In this document: one piece after another, positions 24,743 through 33,936 of the stretch
How the letters are laid out: every line of letters begins with the position of its first letter
Numbering within the stretch: the first letter of the stretch is position 1
NCBI GenBank assembly: GCA_963785065.1
Contig: CAWATX010000002.1
Coordinates: 186,001-250,000 of the forward strand
DNA: 64,000 bases
Origin: CAVSRC01 sp963785065
Lineage (GTDB): Bacteria; Pseudomonadota; Alphaproteobacteria; Rhizobiales; Kaistiaceae
Direction of reading: 5' to 3'
Made by a program: the position numbers and the translations under genes
Notes under the pieces: model-generated
Seen by the model: the letters and a program-made list of their open reading frames with translations, nothing else
The model's database searches: none
What the model was told of the DNA's origin: nothing

Positions 24743-26737
24743 ATGTCCGACCTCGCTAAGCATGACCGCATGGCCAACGCAATCCGCGTGCTGACCATGG
24801 ACGCCGTTGAAAAAGCCAAGTCCGGCCACCCCGGCATGCCCATGGGCATGGCCGATGTCGCCACAGTGCTGTTCACGCGCTATCTGAAGTTCGACCCCAC
24901 CGACCCACGCTGGCCCGACCGCGACCGCTTCATCCTGTCGGCCGGCCACGGTTCGATGCTGCTCTATTCGATCCTCTATCTCCTCGGCGTCGAGGACATG
25001 ACGATCGACGAGATCAAGCGCTTCCGCCAGCTCGGATCGAAGACGCCCGGCCACCCGGAGAACTTCCACACGCTGGGCGTCGAGACCACCACCGGGCCGC
25101 TCGGCCAGGGTCTCGGCAACGCCGTCGGCTTCGCGCTCGCCGAGCGCATCCTGGCAGCCCAGTTCGGCGACGGGCTGGTCGATCACCACACCTATGTCAT
25201 GGCCTCCGATGGCGACCTGATGGAAGGCATCAGCCACGAGGCGATCTCGATCGCCGGCCATCTCAAGCTCAACAAGCTGATCGTGTTCTTCGACGACAAC
25301 GGCATCTCCATCGACGGCTCGTTGAGCCTGGCCGAGACCGGCGACCAGGTTGCCCGTTTCACCGCCGCCGGCTGGAACGCCATGCACATCGACGGGCACA
25401 ACCCCGACGAGATCGCGGCGGCCATCGAGGCGGCGCAGAAGAGCGACAAGCCGACGATGATCGCCTGCAAGACCATCATTGGCTTCGGCTTCCCGACGCG
25501 GGCCGGCACCCAGAAGGCGCACAGCGATGCGCCCGGCGCGGAAGAGATCGCCGGCGCCCGCAAGGTGCTGCACTGGGATTCGCCGCCCTTCGAGATCCCC
25601 GCCGACATCCGCGACGCCTGGCGCATCGCCGGCCTGCGCTCGAGCCAGCCACGCAAGGAATGGGAGAAGCGGCTCGCCGCCGCCGACAACGATCTGCGCG
25701 GCGAGTTCGAGCGGCGCATGCGCGGCGACCTGCCGCCCGGCTTCGATCAGGCGATCATCGACTTCAAGAAGACGCTCACCGCCGAAGCCCCCAAGGTCGC
25801 CACCCGCAAGGCCTCGCAGATGGCGCTCGAGGTGATCAACGCCGCCGTGCCGGAGACCGTCGGCGGCTCGGCCGACCTGACCCCCTCCAACAACACCCTC
25901 ACCAAGGGGCTGGGGGAGATCAAGACGGGCGACTTCAGCGGCCGCTACATGCACTGGGGCGTGCGCGAGCACGGCATGGGAGCCGCCATGAACGGCATGG
26001 CGCTCCATGGCGGGCTCATCCCCTATGGCGGGACCTTCCTGACCTTCAGCGACTATTGCCGGCCGTCGATCAGGCTGGCCGCATTGATGGGCAACCGCGT
26101 GGTCTTCGTCATGACCCATGATTCGATCGGTCTCGGCGAAGACGGCCCGACCCATCAGCCGGTCGAGCACGTGGCCGCGCTGCGCGCCATGCCCAACCTG
26201 CTGGTCTTCCGCCCGGCGGACGCCACCGAGACGCTCGAATGCTGGCAGCTGGCTCTGGAAAGCCGCTACGCGCCGAGCGTACTGGCGCTGACCCGCCAGA
26301 ACCTGCCGGCGCTGCGCACCGAGTTCCAGGCCGCCAATGCCTGCGCCCGCGGCGCCTACGAGATCGCCGCGGCCGATGGCGACGCCGAGGTGACCATCTT
26401 CGCCTCCGGCTCGGAGGTGGAGATCGCGCTCGCCGCCAAGGCGCTGATCGACGAGGCCGGCCACCCGGCGCGGGTGGTCTCGGTGCCCTGCTTCGAGCTG
26501 TTCGAGGCGGAGAACGAGGAATACAAGGCCGAGGTCATCGGCGACGCGCCGGTCAAGGTGGCGATCGAGGCGGAGGTCCGCTTCGGATGGGATCGCTTCA
26601 TCGGCCCTGACGGCATCTTCGTCGGCATGCATGGATTTGGCGCCAGCGCGCCCTATCAGGAACTCTACGCAAAGTTTGGAATCACCCCAGAAACCGCTGC
26701 CGAAGCGGCTTTGACCAGGGTCAAGGCGATCACCTGA
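24743..26737 (+). CDS. tkt: Transketolase
   Basis: Transketolase moves two-carbon units between sugar phosphates in the pentose phosphate and Calvin pathways using thiamine diphosphate. The 664-residue product has the opening MANAIRVLTMDAVEKAKSGH, GPLGQGLGNAVGFALAERIL, the ThDP/Mg motif SDGDLMEGISHEA (near residue 155), and the pyrimidine-domain signature DSIGLGEDGPTHQPVEH (near 464). The start MSDLAKHDRM is typical. It is followed by gap after 68 bp, then pgk and fbaB, the common alphaproteobacterial carbon cluster. Confidence 0.98.
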   Translation: MSDLAKHDRMANAIRVLTMDAVEKAKSGHPGMPMGMADVATVLFTRYLKFDPTDPRWPDRDRFILSAGHGSMLLYSILYLLGVEDMTIDEIKRFRQLGSKTPGHPENFHTLGVETTTGPLGQGLGNAVGFALAERILAAQFGDGLVDHHTYVMASDGDLMEGISHEAISIAGHLKLNKLIVFFDDNGISIDGSLSLAETGDQVARFTAAGWNAMHIDGHNPDEIAAAIEAAQKSDKPTMIACKTIIGFGFPTRAGTQKAHSDAPGAEEIAGARKVLHWDSPPFEIPADIRDAWRIAGLRSSQPRKEWEKRLAAADNDLRGEFERRMRGDLPPGFDQAIIDFKKTLTAEAPKVATRKASQMALEVINAAVPETVGGSADLTPSNNTLTKGLGEIKTGDFSGRYMHWGVREHGMGAAMNGMALHGGLIPYGGTFLTFSDYCRPSIRLAALMGNRVVFVMTHDSIGLGEDGPTHQPVEHVAALRAMPNLLVFRPADATETLECWQLALESRYAPSVLALTRQNLPALRTEFQAANACARGAYEIAAADGDAEVTIFASGSEVEIALAAKALIDEAGHPARVVSVPCFELFEAENEEYKAEVIGDAPVKVAIEAEVRFGWDRFIGPDGIFVGMHGFGASAPYQELYAKFGITPETAAEAALTRVKAIT

Positions 26738-26805
26738 TCATCTGTGTTTTGTCACCGCGGCGCCCCCTCCCGGGTGCAGGCCGCATGCATTGAAGGAGAA
26801 AGAAC

Positions 26806-27813
26806 ATGGCCGTCAAGGTCGCGATCAACGGGTTTGGCCGTATCGGCAGGCTGGTGCTGCGCGCCATCTACGAAACCGGCCGCAAGGACATCGACGTCGT
26901 TGCGATCAACGATCTCGGTCCGGTCGAAACCAATGCCCATCTGCTGCGCTACGATTCGGTGCACGGCCGCTTTCCGCATGAGGTCAAGGTCGACGGCGAC
27001 GTGATCTCGGTGGGTTCCGAGAGCTTCAAGTGCCTGGCCGAGAGGGACCCCACCAAGCTGCCGTGGAAGGACCTCGGCATCGACATCGTCATGGAGTGCA
27101 CCGGCATCTTCACCTCCAAGGAGAAGGCCTCGGTGCATCTCGGCTCCGGCGCCAAGCGCGTGCTGGTGTCGACCGCCTCCGACGGTGCCGACGCGACCAT
27201 CGTCTACGGCGTCAACCACCAGATCCTGAACAAGGATCACATCGTGGTCTCCAACGCCTCGTGCACCACCAACTGCCTGGCGCCGGTCGTCGACGTGGTC
27301 AACAAGACCTTCGGCATCGACCACGGCATGATGACCACCATCCACTCTTATACCGGCGACCAGCCGACGCTCGACACCCTGCACAAGGACCTCTACCGCG
27401 CCCGCGCGGCGGGCCTGAGCCAGATCCCGACCTCGACCGGCGCCGCCAAGGCGATCGGCCTGGTCATCCCCGAACTCAAGGGCAAGCTCGACGGCATCTC
27501 GATCCGCGTGCCGACCCCGAACGTGTCGCTGGTCGACGTCAAGTTCATCCTGAAGAAGAGCGTCACCAAGGAAGAGGTCAACGCCGCCTTCACCGAGGCC
27601 GCCAATGGTCGCCTGAAGGGCATCATGGCCGTGACCAACGCTCCGAACGTGTCGAGCGACTTCAACCACGATCCGGCATCCTCGACCGTCGCACTGCCGC
27701 AGACCAAGGTCATGCAGGGCACGATGCTGACCGTGCTCTCCTGGTACGACAACGAGTGGGGCTTCTCCAACCGCATGAGCGACACCGCTGTCGCCATGGG
27801 GAAGTTCCTCTAG
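26806..27813 (+). CDS. gap: Type I glyceraldehyde-3-phosphate dehydrogenase
   Basis: GAPDH oxidises glyceraldehyde 3-phosphate to 1,3-bisphosphoglycerate. The 335-residue product starts MAVKVAINGFGRIGRLVLRA (Rossmann fold). It carries the catalytic Cys in SNASCTTNCLAP (near residue 153), the phosphate-binding HSYTGDQ, and the C-terminal WYDNEWGFSNRM. The residue after the second beta strand is NDLGP, consistent with NAD preference. An AAGGAGA site lies upstream. It is co-transcribed with tkt and pgk. Confidence 0.98.
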   Translation: MAVKVAINGFGRIGRLVLRAIYETGRKDIDVVAINDLGPVETNAHLLRYDSVHGRFPHEVKVDGDVISVGSESFKCLAERDPTKLPWKDLGIDIVMECTGIFTSKEKASVHLGSGAKRVLVSTASDGADATIVYGVNHQILNKDHIVVSNASCTTNCLAPVVDVVNKTFGIDHGMMTTIHSYTGDQPTLDTLHKDLYRARAAGLSQIPTSTGAAKAIGLVIPELKGKLDGISIRVPTPNVSLVDVKFILKKSVTKEEVNAAFTEAANGRLKGIMAVTNAPNVSSDFNHDPASSTVALPQTKVMQGTMLTVLSWYDNEWGFSNRMSDTAVAMGKFL

Positions 27814-27845
27814 CGAACTGAGGCGATGGGCGGGGCCATGTCGTC

Positions 27846-28025
27846 ATGACATCCGGCACCGCCCCCGCCATCGCCGGGGTCGTCCTGCTGCTGGCCTTCA
27901 TCGTCTTCGCGTTCCGCCAGGGCGCCAGAGTCAAGCCGGACAGGAACGCCAGGGCCACGGCCAGCTCCACGAGCCCGGACATCACGGTATCGACGGCCAC
28001 GGGGGGCAATAGTGGTGGCCACTAA
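27846..28025 (+). CDS. Small single-pass membrane protein between gap and pgk
   Basis: A 59-residue product I do not recognise, fitting exactly between gap and pgk and ending 15 bp before the pgk start. Residues 7-23 are one hydrophobic segment (APAIAGVVLLLAFIVFAF), followed by a basic patch (RQGARVKPDRNAR) and a Ser/Thr/Gly-rich tail ending GGNSGGH. Codon third positions are mostly G or C, like the neighbours. It could be a real small protein or a chance frame; the hydrophobic segment followed by a basic stop-transfer patch favours real. Confidence 0.5.
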   Translation: MTSGTAPAIAGVVLLLAFIVFAFRQGARVKPDRNARATASSTSPDITVSTATGGNSGGH

Positions 28026-28040
28026 CCACAGGGCAGACAC

Positions 28041-29240
28041 ATGACGTCAGCTTTTCGTACCCTCGACGGCGTCGATCTCAAGGGCAAGCGCGTCCTTATC
28101 CGCATCGACCTCAACGTCCCCATGGCGGATGGCAAGGTCGCCGACGACACCCGCATCCGGGCGAGCGCGCCGACCATTCGCGAAGTTGCCGACAAGGGCG
28201 GCAAGGCCATCCTGCTTGCCCATTTCGGCCGCCCCAAGGACGGGCCGGACCCGAAATTCTCGCTGAAGCCGGTGGTGCCGGCGGTCGCTGCCGTTCTCGG
28301 CAAGCCGGTCGCCTTCGCCGAGGACTGCGTCGGGCCGGTGGCCGAGAAGGCCATCGCCGCGATGAAGGACGGCGACGTGCTGGTGCTTGAGAACACGCGC
28401 TTCCACAAGGGCGAGGAAAAGAACGATCCGGCCTTGACCGCCGAGATGGCCAAGCTCGGCGATATCTTCGTCGCCGATGCCTTCTCGCTCGCCCACCGCG
28501 CCCATTGCTCGACCGAAGGCCTGGCCAAGGCCCTGCCCAGCTATGCGGGCCGGGCGATGCAGGCCGAGATCAGTGCGCTGGAAGCGGCGCTGGGCGCGCC
28601 GAAGCGCCCGGTGGTCGCCATCGTCGGCGGAGCCAAGGTCTCGACCAAGATCGACGTGCTCACCCACCTGGTCGAAAAGGTCGATGCGCTGGTCATCGGC
28701 GGCGGCATGGCCAACACCTTCCTGCTCGCCAAGGGCGTCGCCATCGGCAAGTCGCTGGCCGAGCCCGACCTCGCCGATACCGCCGCCAAGATCATCGCCG
28801 CCGCCGCAAAGGCTGGCTGCGACATCGTGCTGCCGGTCGACGTGGTGATCGCCGCGGAGCTGAAGGAAGGCGTCGCCACCGAGACCGTTGCTGTCGATTC
28901 CGTGCCCGCCGGCGAGATGATCCTTGACGTCGGTCCGCAGTCGGTCGCTGCGGTCAACGCCTGGATCGACAAGGCGGCAACGCTGGTCTGGAACGGCCCG
29001 CTCGGCGCCTTCGAAATCCCGCCCTTCGACAAGGCCACGGTTGCTGCCGCCCGTCACGCGGCCGAGCGCACCAAGGCCGGCACCCTGCTCTCGGTTGCCG
29101 GTGGCGGTGACACCGTATCGGCACTCAACAAGGCCGGCGTCGGCGGCGATTTTTCATTCGTCTCGACCGCCGGCGGCGCCTTCCTCGAATGGATGGAGGG
29201 CAAGGCGCTTCCCGGTGTCGAGGTGTTACGCAAGCGTTGA
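28041..29240 (+). CDS. pgk: Phosphoglycerate kinase
   Basis: Pgk makes ATP and 3-phosphoglycerate from 1,3-bisphosphoglycerate. The 399-residue product has the family signature KRVLIRIDLNVPM near residue 15, LLAHFGRPKDGPDPKFSLKP, the hinge-region GGAKVSTKI (near 197), and the nucleotide-binding C terminus SVAGGGDTVSALNKAG (near 353). An AGGGCAG ribosome-binding region precedes the ATG. It is third in tkt-gap-pgk. Confidence 0.98.
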   Translation: MTSAFRTLDGVDLKGKRVLIRIDLNVPMADGKVADDTRIRASAPTIREVADKGGKAILLAHFGRPKDGPDPKFSLKPVVPAVAAVLGKPVAFAEDCVGPVAEKAIAAMKDGDVLVLENTRFHKGEEKNDPALTAEMAKLGDIFVADAFSLAHRAHCSTEGLAKALPSYAGRAMQAEISALEAALGAPKRPVVAIVGGAKVSTKIDVLTHLVEKVDALVIGGGMANTFLLAKGVAIGKSLAEPDLADTAAKIIAAAAKAGCDIVLPVDVVIAAELKEGVATETVAVDSVPAGEMILDVGPQSVAAVNAWIDKAATLVWNGPLGAFEIPPFDKATVAAARHAAERTKAGTLLSVAGGGDTVSALNKAGVGGDFSFVSTAGGAFLEWMEGKALPGVEVLRKR

Positions 29241-29249
29241 CCCGTCGCC

Positions 29250-29723
29250 CTAGAGCCCCATGGCGAAGATGAGGGCAATGATCACCATGCCGGCGGCAAG
29301 CGTCACCGGCAGGACAAGGACCTGGACCATCGCGGCCCGCCCGGGGATCGTGCCGGTCGCGATAGCCACTTCGTCGTCGACGAGCGCGTTGTCGCCGCGA
29401 CGCTTCGCCTTGCCGGCCCAGCGCGGATCGTGCGCGGCGCGGTTCGACAGGCCGAGGGTGAGGCTGAAGAAGATGACCGCGAAGCCGGCGACGCCGAGAA
29501 TGTCGAGATCGGCAGCCAGATTGCTGGTCATGAACAGCGTCGTCGCCAGCAGGAACACGATCACCATGCTGGCCGCCAGCGCGACAAGGCGCGGATGCAC
29601 GCCGCCCGGACGCGTCCGCGAAGCATGTCTGGCCGGGCCCGCTGCACGCGGCGTGCTTCGCCGCACACCGCTTGCCGGCGCGCGAGGCTTCGGATGGTTC
29701 GCCGCGGATAGAGCTTTGGCCAT
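29250..29723 (-). CDS. Predicted membrane protein convergent with pgk
   Basis: An unassigned 157-residue protein. The first 45 residues are basic and Pro/Ala-rich (KPRAPASGVRRSTPRAAGPA). Three hydrophobic segments follow, near residues 46-68, 76-92 and 134-155. Its 3' end lies 9 bp from the pgk stop on the opposite strand. No enzymatic motif is visible. Confidence 0.7.
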   Translation of the reverse strand: MAKALSAANHPKPRAPASGVRRSTPRAAGPARHASRTRPGGVHPRLVALAASMVIVFLLATTLFMTSNLAADLDILGVAGFAVIFFSLTLGLSNRAAHDPRWAGKAKRRGDNALVDDEVAIATGTIPGRAAMVQVLVLPVTLAAGMVIIALIFAMGL

Positions 29724-29881
29724 AGTCCGTCCTCCTGGTTGGTGGATGGACAGTCGGCGGTGTTGCCGCCGGCCGGTTGCCTCTCAAGCGACGTGGCGCG
29801 GCCGGCCGCCGACATCAAGCCCGCACGCGATGAACTTTTCTCCAGATTTCGCTATATCCCCCCCAGATTCCCCCAAGAACG

Positions 29882-30844
29882 ATGGATAGACCAATGGCCG
29901 AACCCACTTCCCCGTCGAGCGCGATGCTTACCGATCGCGTCCAGCAAATCCTCAAGTTCTACGAATCCGACAGCCCGGCGGTTAAGGCCCAGCTGGCCAG
30001 GATCCTGCTTGCCGGCCGCCTCGGCGGCACGGGGCGCATCGTCATCCTGCCCATCGACCAGGGCGTCGAGCACGGCCCGGCGCGAAGCTTCGCCATGAAC
30101 AAGCCGGCCTTCGACCCGCTCTATTTCTATCGGCTGGCGATCGATGCCGGCCTGAACGCGCTGGCCGCGCCGCTGGGCCTGCTGGAGACGGGCGCCTCGA
30201 CCTATGCCGGCCGCATCCCGCTGATCCTCAAGGTCAACAGCGCCAACGGGCTCTTTCCCAGCGGCCAGTTCAAGGACCAGGCGGTCACCGCCAGCGTCAA
30301 GGACGCCGTGCGCCTCGGCTGCTCGGCCATCGGCCTCACCCTCTATCCCGGTTCCGAGAAGTCCTTCGACATGATCGAGGAGGCCCGCGAGCTGATCCGT
30401 GAAGCCAAGGACGCCGGCCTCGCCTCGGTGGTGTGGGCCTATCCGCGCGGCGGCGACATCAACAAGATCGGCGAGAGCGCGCTCGACGTTGCCGCCTATT
30501 CGGCCCAGATCACGGCGCAGATCGGCGCCCACATCCTCAAGCTGAAACTTCCCTCGTCGGACTTCATGGATCCCGAGATGAAGAAGCTCTACGACAAGAA
30601 CAAGATCGCCTATGCGACGGTCGCCGACCGTGTGCGCCACATCATGGAGTCCGCTCTCGGCGGGCGGCGCATCGTCATCTTCTCGGGCGGTCCGCAGAAG
30701 ACCGACGCCGAGGTGTTCGACGACGCGCGCGGCATCCGCGAAGGCGGCGGATATGGCTCGATCATCGGCCGCAACTGCTTCCAGCGTCCGCACGACAAGG
30801 CGATGGAGCTGCTCGACAGCATGATCGCGATCTATGCCGACTAG
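29882..30844 (+). CDS. fbaB: Class I fructose-bisphosphate aldolase, DhnA/FbaB type
   Basis: The enzyme cleaves fructose 1,6-bisphosphate through a lysine Schiff base. The 320-residue product matches the DeoC/LacD-type (FbaB, DhnA) aldolases: GRLGGTGRIVILPIDQGVEH near residue 45, WAYPRGG near 187, and the Schiff-base lysine region HILKLKLPSSDF near 222, ending GRNCFQRPHDKAMEL. Two starts are possible (ATG 29882 or ATG 29894); neither has a strong ribosome-binding site. It closes the tkt-gap-pgk-fba carbon cluster, separated from pgk by the convergent membrane-protein gene, so it has its own promoter. Confidence 0.93.
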   Translation: MDRPMAEPTSPSSAMLTDRVQQILKFYESDSPAVKAQLARILLAGRLGGTGRIVILPIDQGVEHGPARSFAMNKPAFDPLYFYRLAIDAGLNALAAPLGLLETGASTYAGRIPLILKVNSANGLFPSGQFKDQAVTASVKDAVRLGCSAIGLTLYPGSEKSFDMIEEARELIREAKDAGLASVVWAYPRGGDINKIGESALDVAAYSAQITAQIGAHILKLKLPSSDFMDPEMKKLYDKNKIAYATVADRVRHIMESALGGRRIVIFSGGPQKTDAEVFDDARGIREGGGYGSIIGRNCFQRPHDKAMELLDSMIAIYAD

Positions 30845-30916
30845 GCCACATTCGGCGGCCTCGGCCGCCAAGGCGCCGGCGTAGACCGCATATTTGCCCA
30901 AATGCGGTTGCATTCG

Positions 30917-30949
30917 ATCCCCGGTCCCGGTCAAGCTGGAACCGGGGAT
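30917..30949 (+). terminator. Hairpin downstream of fbaB (terminator or REP-like palindrome)
   Basis: ATCCCCGGT (30917-30925) pairs with ACCGGGGAT (30941-30949) around a 15-nt loop, followed by TTGCTAT. The position 73 bp after the fbaB stop fits termination. The CCCCGG...CCGGGG arms also resemble the dispersed palindromes common in Rhizobiales genomes. Confidence 0.45.
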
Positions 30950-31000
30950 TTGCTATAGGAGCGGCGGAGGGTTGCCGCGGGGCGACCTGGTGCCTTTGCC

Positions 31001-31654
31001 ATGGCGAACGACATCGCAAGCCGCTGCCGCCTGTGTCTGGTGACCCCCACCGGGGTCGAGGCCGGCACCTTTGCCCCGCGCATCACCGAGGCGCTGGCCG
31101 CCGGCGACGTTGCCTCGCTGATCGTCACTGCCCCGTCCGCGGACCCAACCGCCCTGCAGCACGCTGCCGAGATTTTTGTGCCGATCGCCCAGAGCGCCGG
31201 CGTCGCTGCGATCGTTCACGGTGATACGCGTATCGTCGGGCGTACCAAGGCCGACGGCGTGCTCATCGATTCGGGCGCCGCCGATCTCACCGCCGCCCTC
31301 GACGCGCTGCATCCCAAGCGCATGGTCGGCGCCGGCGGCTTCACCTCGCGCCACGCCGCCTTGGCTGCCGGCGAGGCCTCGCCCGACTTCCTCTTCTTCG
31401 GCCGCCTCGACGGCGACAGCGGCGACGGCATCTTCCCCAAGGCGCTCGAGCTCGCTGCCTGGTGGTCGGCGGTCACTGTCATCCCGGCGGTCGTCATGGG
31501 CGGCTGCACGATCGCCTCTGTCGGCGAAGCGGCCCGCGAAGGAATCGAATTCGTGGCGCTGGCGCGCGCCGTCTGGGACGATCCGCGGGGACCGGGAGCA
31601 GCGGTTGCGGAAGCCGTAGCGCTGCTGGCACGGGACGGCGAGGCAGCGGCATGA
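31001..31654 (+). CDS. Thiamine phosphate synthase (ThiE/TenI-like) family protein
   Basis: A 217-residue TIM-barrel protein of the ThiE/TenI group. Visible family features are CLVTPTG at strand 1, VAAIVHGDTRIVGRTKADGV near residue 67, VGAGGFTSRHAALAAGE (near 108), FFGRLDGD (near 129) and PAVVMGGCTIASVGEAARE (near 166). ThiE joins the thiazole and pyrimidine halves of thiamine, but this divergent copy lacks the usual DDR metal-binding signature, so the activity is uncertain. No thi-box riboswitch is seen upstream. Its stop overlaps the next ATG. Confidence 0.75.
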   Translation: MANDIASRCRLCLVTPTGVEAGTFAPRITEALAAGDVASLIVTAPSADPTALQHAAEIFVPIAQSAGVAAIVHGDTRIVGRTKADGVLIDSGAADLTAALDALHPKRMVGAGGFTSRHAALAAGEASPDFLFFGRLDGDSGDGIFPKALELAAWWSAVTVIPAVVMGGCTIASVGEAAREGIEFVALARAVWDDPRGPGAAVAEAVALLARDGEAAA

Positions 31655-32958
31655 GGGAGAGGCTGCCCACCGCCGCGGCCGTCGCCGCGCTCACCATGCT
31701 CGCGCTCGCCATCCGCCCTGTCCTGGCACAGGACGGCCCCATGTTGCTCACCCCGCCATCGACCACGGCGCCTGCCTCGCCGGCCGCCGAAGCGCCGGTC
31801 GATCTGGTCCCGGCCAGACCCGCATCGCCGGCAGCGCCCGCCCCCGTCGATCTCGCGCCGTCCGCCGGAAAGGCCGCAGCCACCTCCGGCCACAAGGCCC
31901 CGCCGGTGCCGACACCGCGGCCGGGAGACGGCGCCCCGCCATCGCTAGCGCCAACGACGGCCGGCCAGCCGCCCGCGCCACCCGAAAATGCGGCGCCGAC
32001 GGCCGACACCATTCCCGCGCCGCCGAGCGACACCGTTCCCGCTCCGCCGAGCAACACCGCTCCCACCCCGCCGGCTGCCCCCGCCACAGCGGCAGGTGGC
32101 GCAGCGACGCCCAATGCTGCCGGCAGGGGCGAACCCGACCTCGCCTATGGCGCCTTCCAGCGCGGCCTCTACATCGCCGCCCGCAACATCGCCCTGCCCA
32201 AGGCCGAGGCCGGCGACACCGCCTCCGAGACGCTGCTCGGCGTCATCTACGAGGGCGGCTACGGCGTGGCGCGGGACTTCGCCGAAGCGGCGAAATGGTA
32301 TGGGCGCGCCGCCGACGGGGGCGACCGCGAGGCCGAGTTCGCCCTCGGCAACATGTATCTCGACGGTCGTGGCATGCCCGCCGACCGCGCCAAGGCGGCC
32401 GACCTTTTCGAAACGGCGGCGAACCGGGGCCAAGTCAGCGCCATGTACAACCTTGCCCTCCTCTACATCGAGGGCAAGGCGCGCCCACGCGACCTGGCGC
32501 GTGCCGCCGCCCTCCTGGAAAGCGCCGTCGCCGCCGACAACCCTGACGCCGAATACGTGCTCGCCCAGCTCTATGACGAGGGCCGCGGCGTCGCCAAGGA
32601 CCCGGAACGCGCCACCACGCTCTATGCCGACGCCGCCCGCCAGAGCAACATTGCCGCCGAGGTCGAATACGCCATCCGCCTTTTCAACGGCGTCGGCGTC
32701 GCCAGGGACGAGGCGCAGGCCGCCGTCTGGTTCCGCCGCGCCGCCGACCTCGGCAATCCTGTCGCCCAGAACCGGCTGGCGCGGATCCTGGCCACCGGCA
32801 GCGGCGTGCCTGCCGATCCGGTACAGGCGGCCAAGTACCACCTTCTCGCCAGCCGAGCCGGAAAGACCGACGATTTCCTCGACAAGTTCGTTGCCGGGCT
32901 GACCGCCGACCAGCGCCAGCAGGCGCTTGCCGCCGCCCAGCGCTGGCCGGCCAACTGA
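31651..32958 (+). CDS. SEL1-repeat (TPR-like) secreted protein
   Basis: A 435-residue protein with a signal peptide (MRERLPTAAAVAALTMLALA, cleavage near VLAQ). A Pro/Ala-rich linker (residues 30-165) is followed by about seven SEL1 repeats. Typical repeats are GVIYEGGYGVARDFAEAAKW and YGRAADGGDREAEFALGNMY; PEYVLAQLYDEGRGV-type repeats recur to the C terminus. SEL1 proteins scaffold envelope or exopolysaccharide signalling complexes. The start is set by an ATGA overlap with the ThiE-like gene and by the signal peptide. Confidence 0.88.
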   Translation: MRERLPTAAAVAALTMLALAIRPVLAQDGPMLLTPPSTTAPASPAAEAPVDLVPARPASPAAPAPVDLAPSAGKAAATSGHKAPPVPTPRPGDGAPPSLAPTTAGQPPAPPENAAPTADTIPAPPSDTVPAPPSNTAPTPPAAPATAAGGAATPNAAGRGEPDLAYGAFQRGLYIAARNIALPKAEAGDTASETLLGVIYEGGYGVARDFAEAAKWYGRAADGGDREAEFALGNMYLDGRGMPADRAKAADLFETAANRGQVSAMYNLALLYIEGKARPRDLARAAALLESAVAADNPDAEYVLAQLYDEGRGVAKDPERATTLYADAARQSNIAAEVEYAIRLFNGVGVARDEAQAAVWFRRAADLGNPVAQNRLARILATGSGVPADPVQAAKYHLLASRAGKTDDFLDKFVAGLTADQRQQALAAAQRWPAN

Positions 32959-33035
32959 TCTGCATCATTGCCTCTTGTGGCGCACCGCGAAGTGTGGTGC
33001 GAACGCTTCGCTTGACCCAACCGGATTTCCCGCTC

Positions 33036-33836
33036 ATGGCCCGCACCGCGCTTCTCAACGTCATGGTCCAGGCCGTGCTCAAGGCCGGCCGCGGCCTCAC
33101 GCGCGATTTCGGCGAGGTCGAGAACCTGCAGGTCTCGCTGAAAGGGCCGGGCGATTTCGTCTCCGCCGCCGACCGCCGTGCCGACCAGACGCTGATCGCC
33201 GAACTCTCCAAGGCCCGCCCCGGCTACGGCTTCCTCACCGAAGAGAGCGGTGAGATCGCCGGCAACGACCAGAGCCACCGCTGGATCATCGACCCGCTCG
33301 ACGGCACCACCAACTTCCTGCACGGCATTCCGCTGTTCGCCGTTTCGCTGGCGCTGGAGCGCGACGGCCAGCTCGTCGCCGGCGTGATCTTCAACCCGGT
33401 CCTCAACGAGCTCTACGTCGCCGAGAAAGGCGCCGGCGCCTTCCTCAACGACCGTCGCTTGCGGGTGGCGGCGCGCCGCAACCTCGCCGATTGCGTCATC
33501 GCCACCGGCCTGCCGGGCATCGGCCGCAGCATTCGCGACATCGCCATCCCCGAGGTCAACCGCATGATGCCCAAGGTCGCCGGGTTGCGCCGCTCAGGCT
33601 CGGCGGCGACCGATCTCGCCTGGGTGGCGTCGGGCCGCTACGACGGCTACTGGGAGCACGGCGTCAACGCCTGGGACACGGCGGCCGGCATCGTGCTGGT
33701 GCGCGAGGCCGGTGGCATGGTCAGCGATACGGCCGGCAACAGCGACATGTTCGCCACCAAATCCACGGTTGCCGGCAACGAATTCGTCCACGCCGCCATG
33801 CTGGAAAACATCGCCGCAGCGCGGACCACCGCCTGA
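33036..33836 (+). CDS. Inositol monophosphatase family protein
   Basis: A 266-residue Mg-dependent phosphatase. Motif 1 is WIIDPLDGTTNFLHGIPLFA (near residue 86), with the metal ligands Glu in LTEESGE (near 69) and the Asp pair. Motif 2 is WEHGVNAWDTAAGIVLVREA (near 206), also complete. Bacterial relatives (SuhB) act on inositol phosphate and can bind RNA polymerase or Nus factors; in alphaproteobacteria the role is mostly unassigned. Start MARTALLNVMVQAVLKAGR is the family-typical N terminus. Confidence 0.93.
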   Translation: MARTALLNVMVQAVLKAGRGLTRDFGEVENLQVSLKGPGDFVSAADRRADQTLIAELSKARPGYGFLTEESGEIAGNDQSHRWIIDPLDGTTNFLHGIPLFAVSLALERDGQLVAGVIFNPVLNELYVAEKGAGAFLNDRRLRVAARRNLADCVIATGLPGIGRSIRDIAIPEVNRMMPKVAGLRRSGSAATDLAWVASGRYDGYWEHGVNAWDTAAGIVLVREAGGMVSDTAGNSDMFATKSTVAGNEFVHAAMLENIAAARTTA

Positions 33837-33936
33837 CCCCCTCCGCCGGGTTTTTCCCGGTCCGCCGCGATTTTGCCGTTTCTCTGAGGTCACAAATCAC
33901 GCTAAGACTTGTGCCCAGCGAGAAAGGCACTTGACC

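Noticed and set aside
24608..26632. 674-codon frame opposite transketolase
   Set aside because: Complement of tkt; no start with ribosome-binding site and no recognisable domain.
31001..31654. Thiamine (TPP) riboswitch before the ThiE-like gene
   Set aside because: No thi-box core (CTGAGA ... ACYTGA) was found in 30845-31000.
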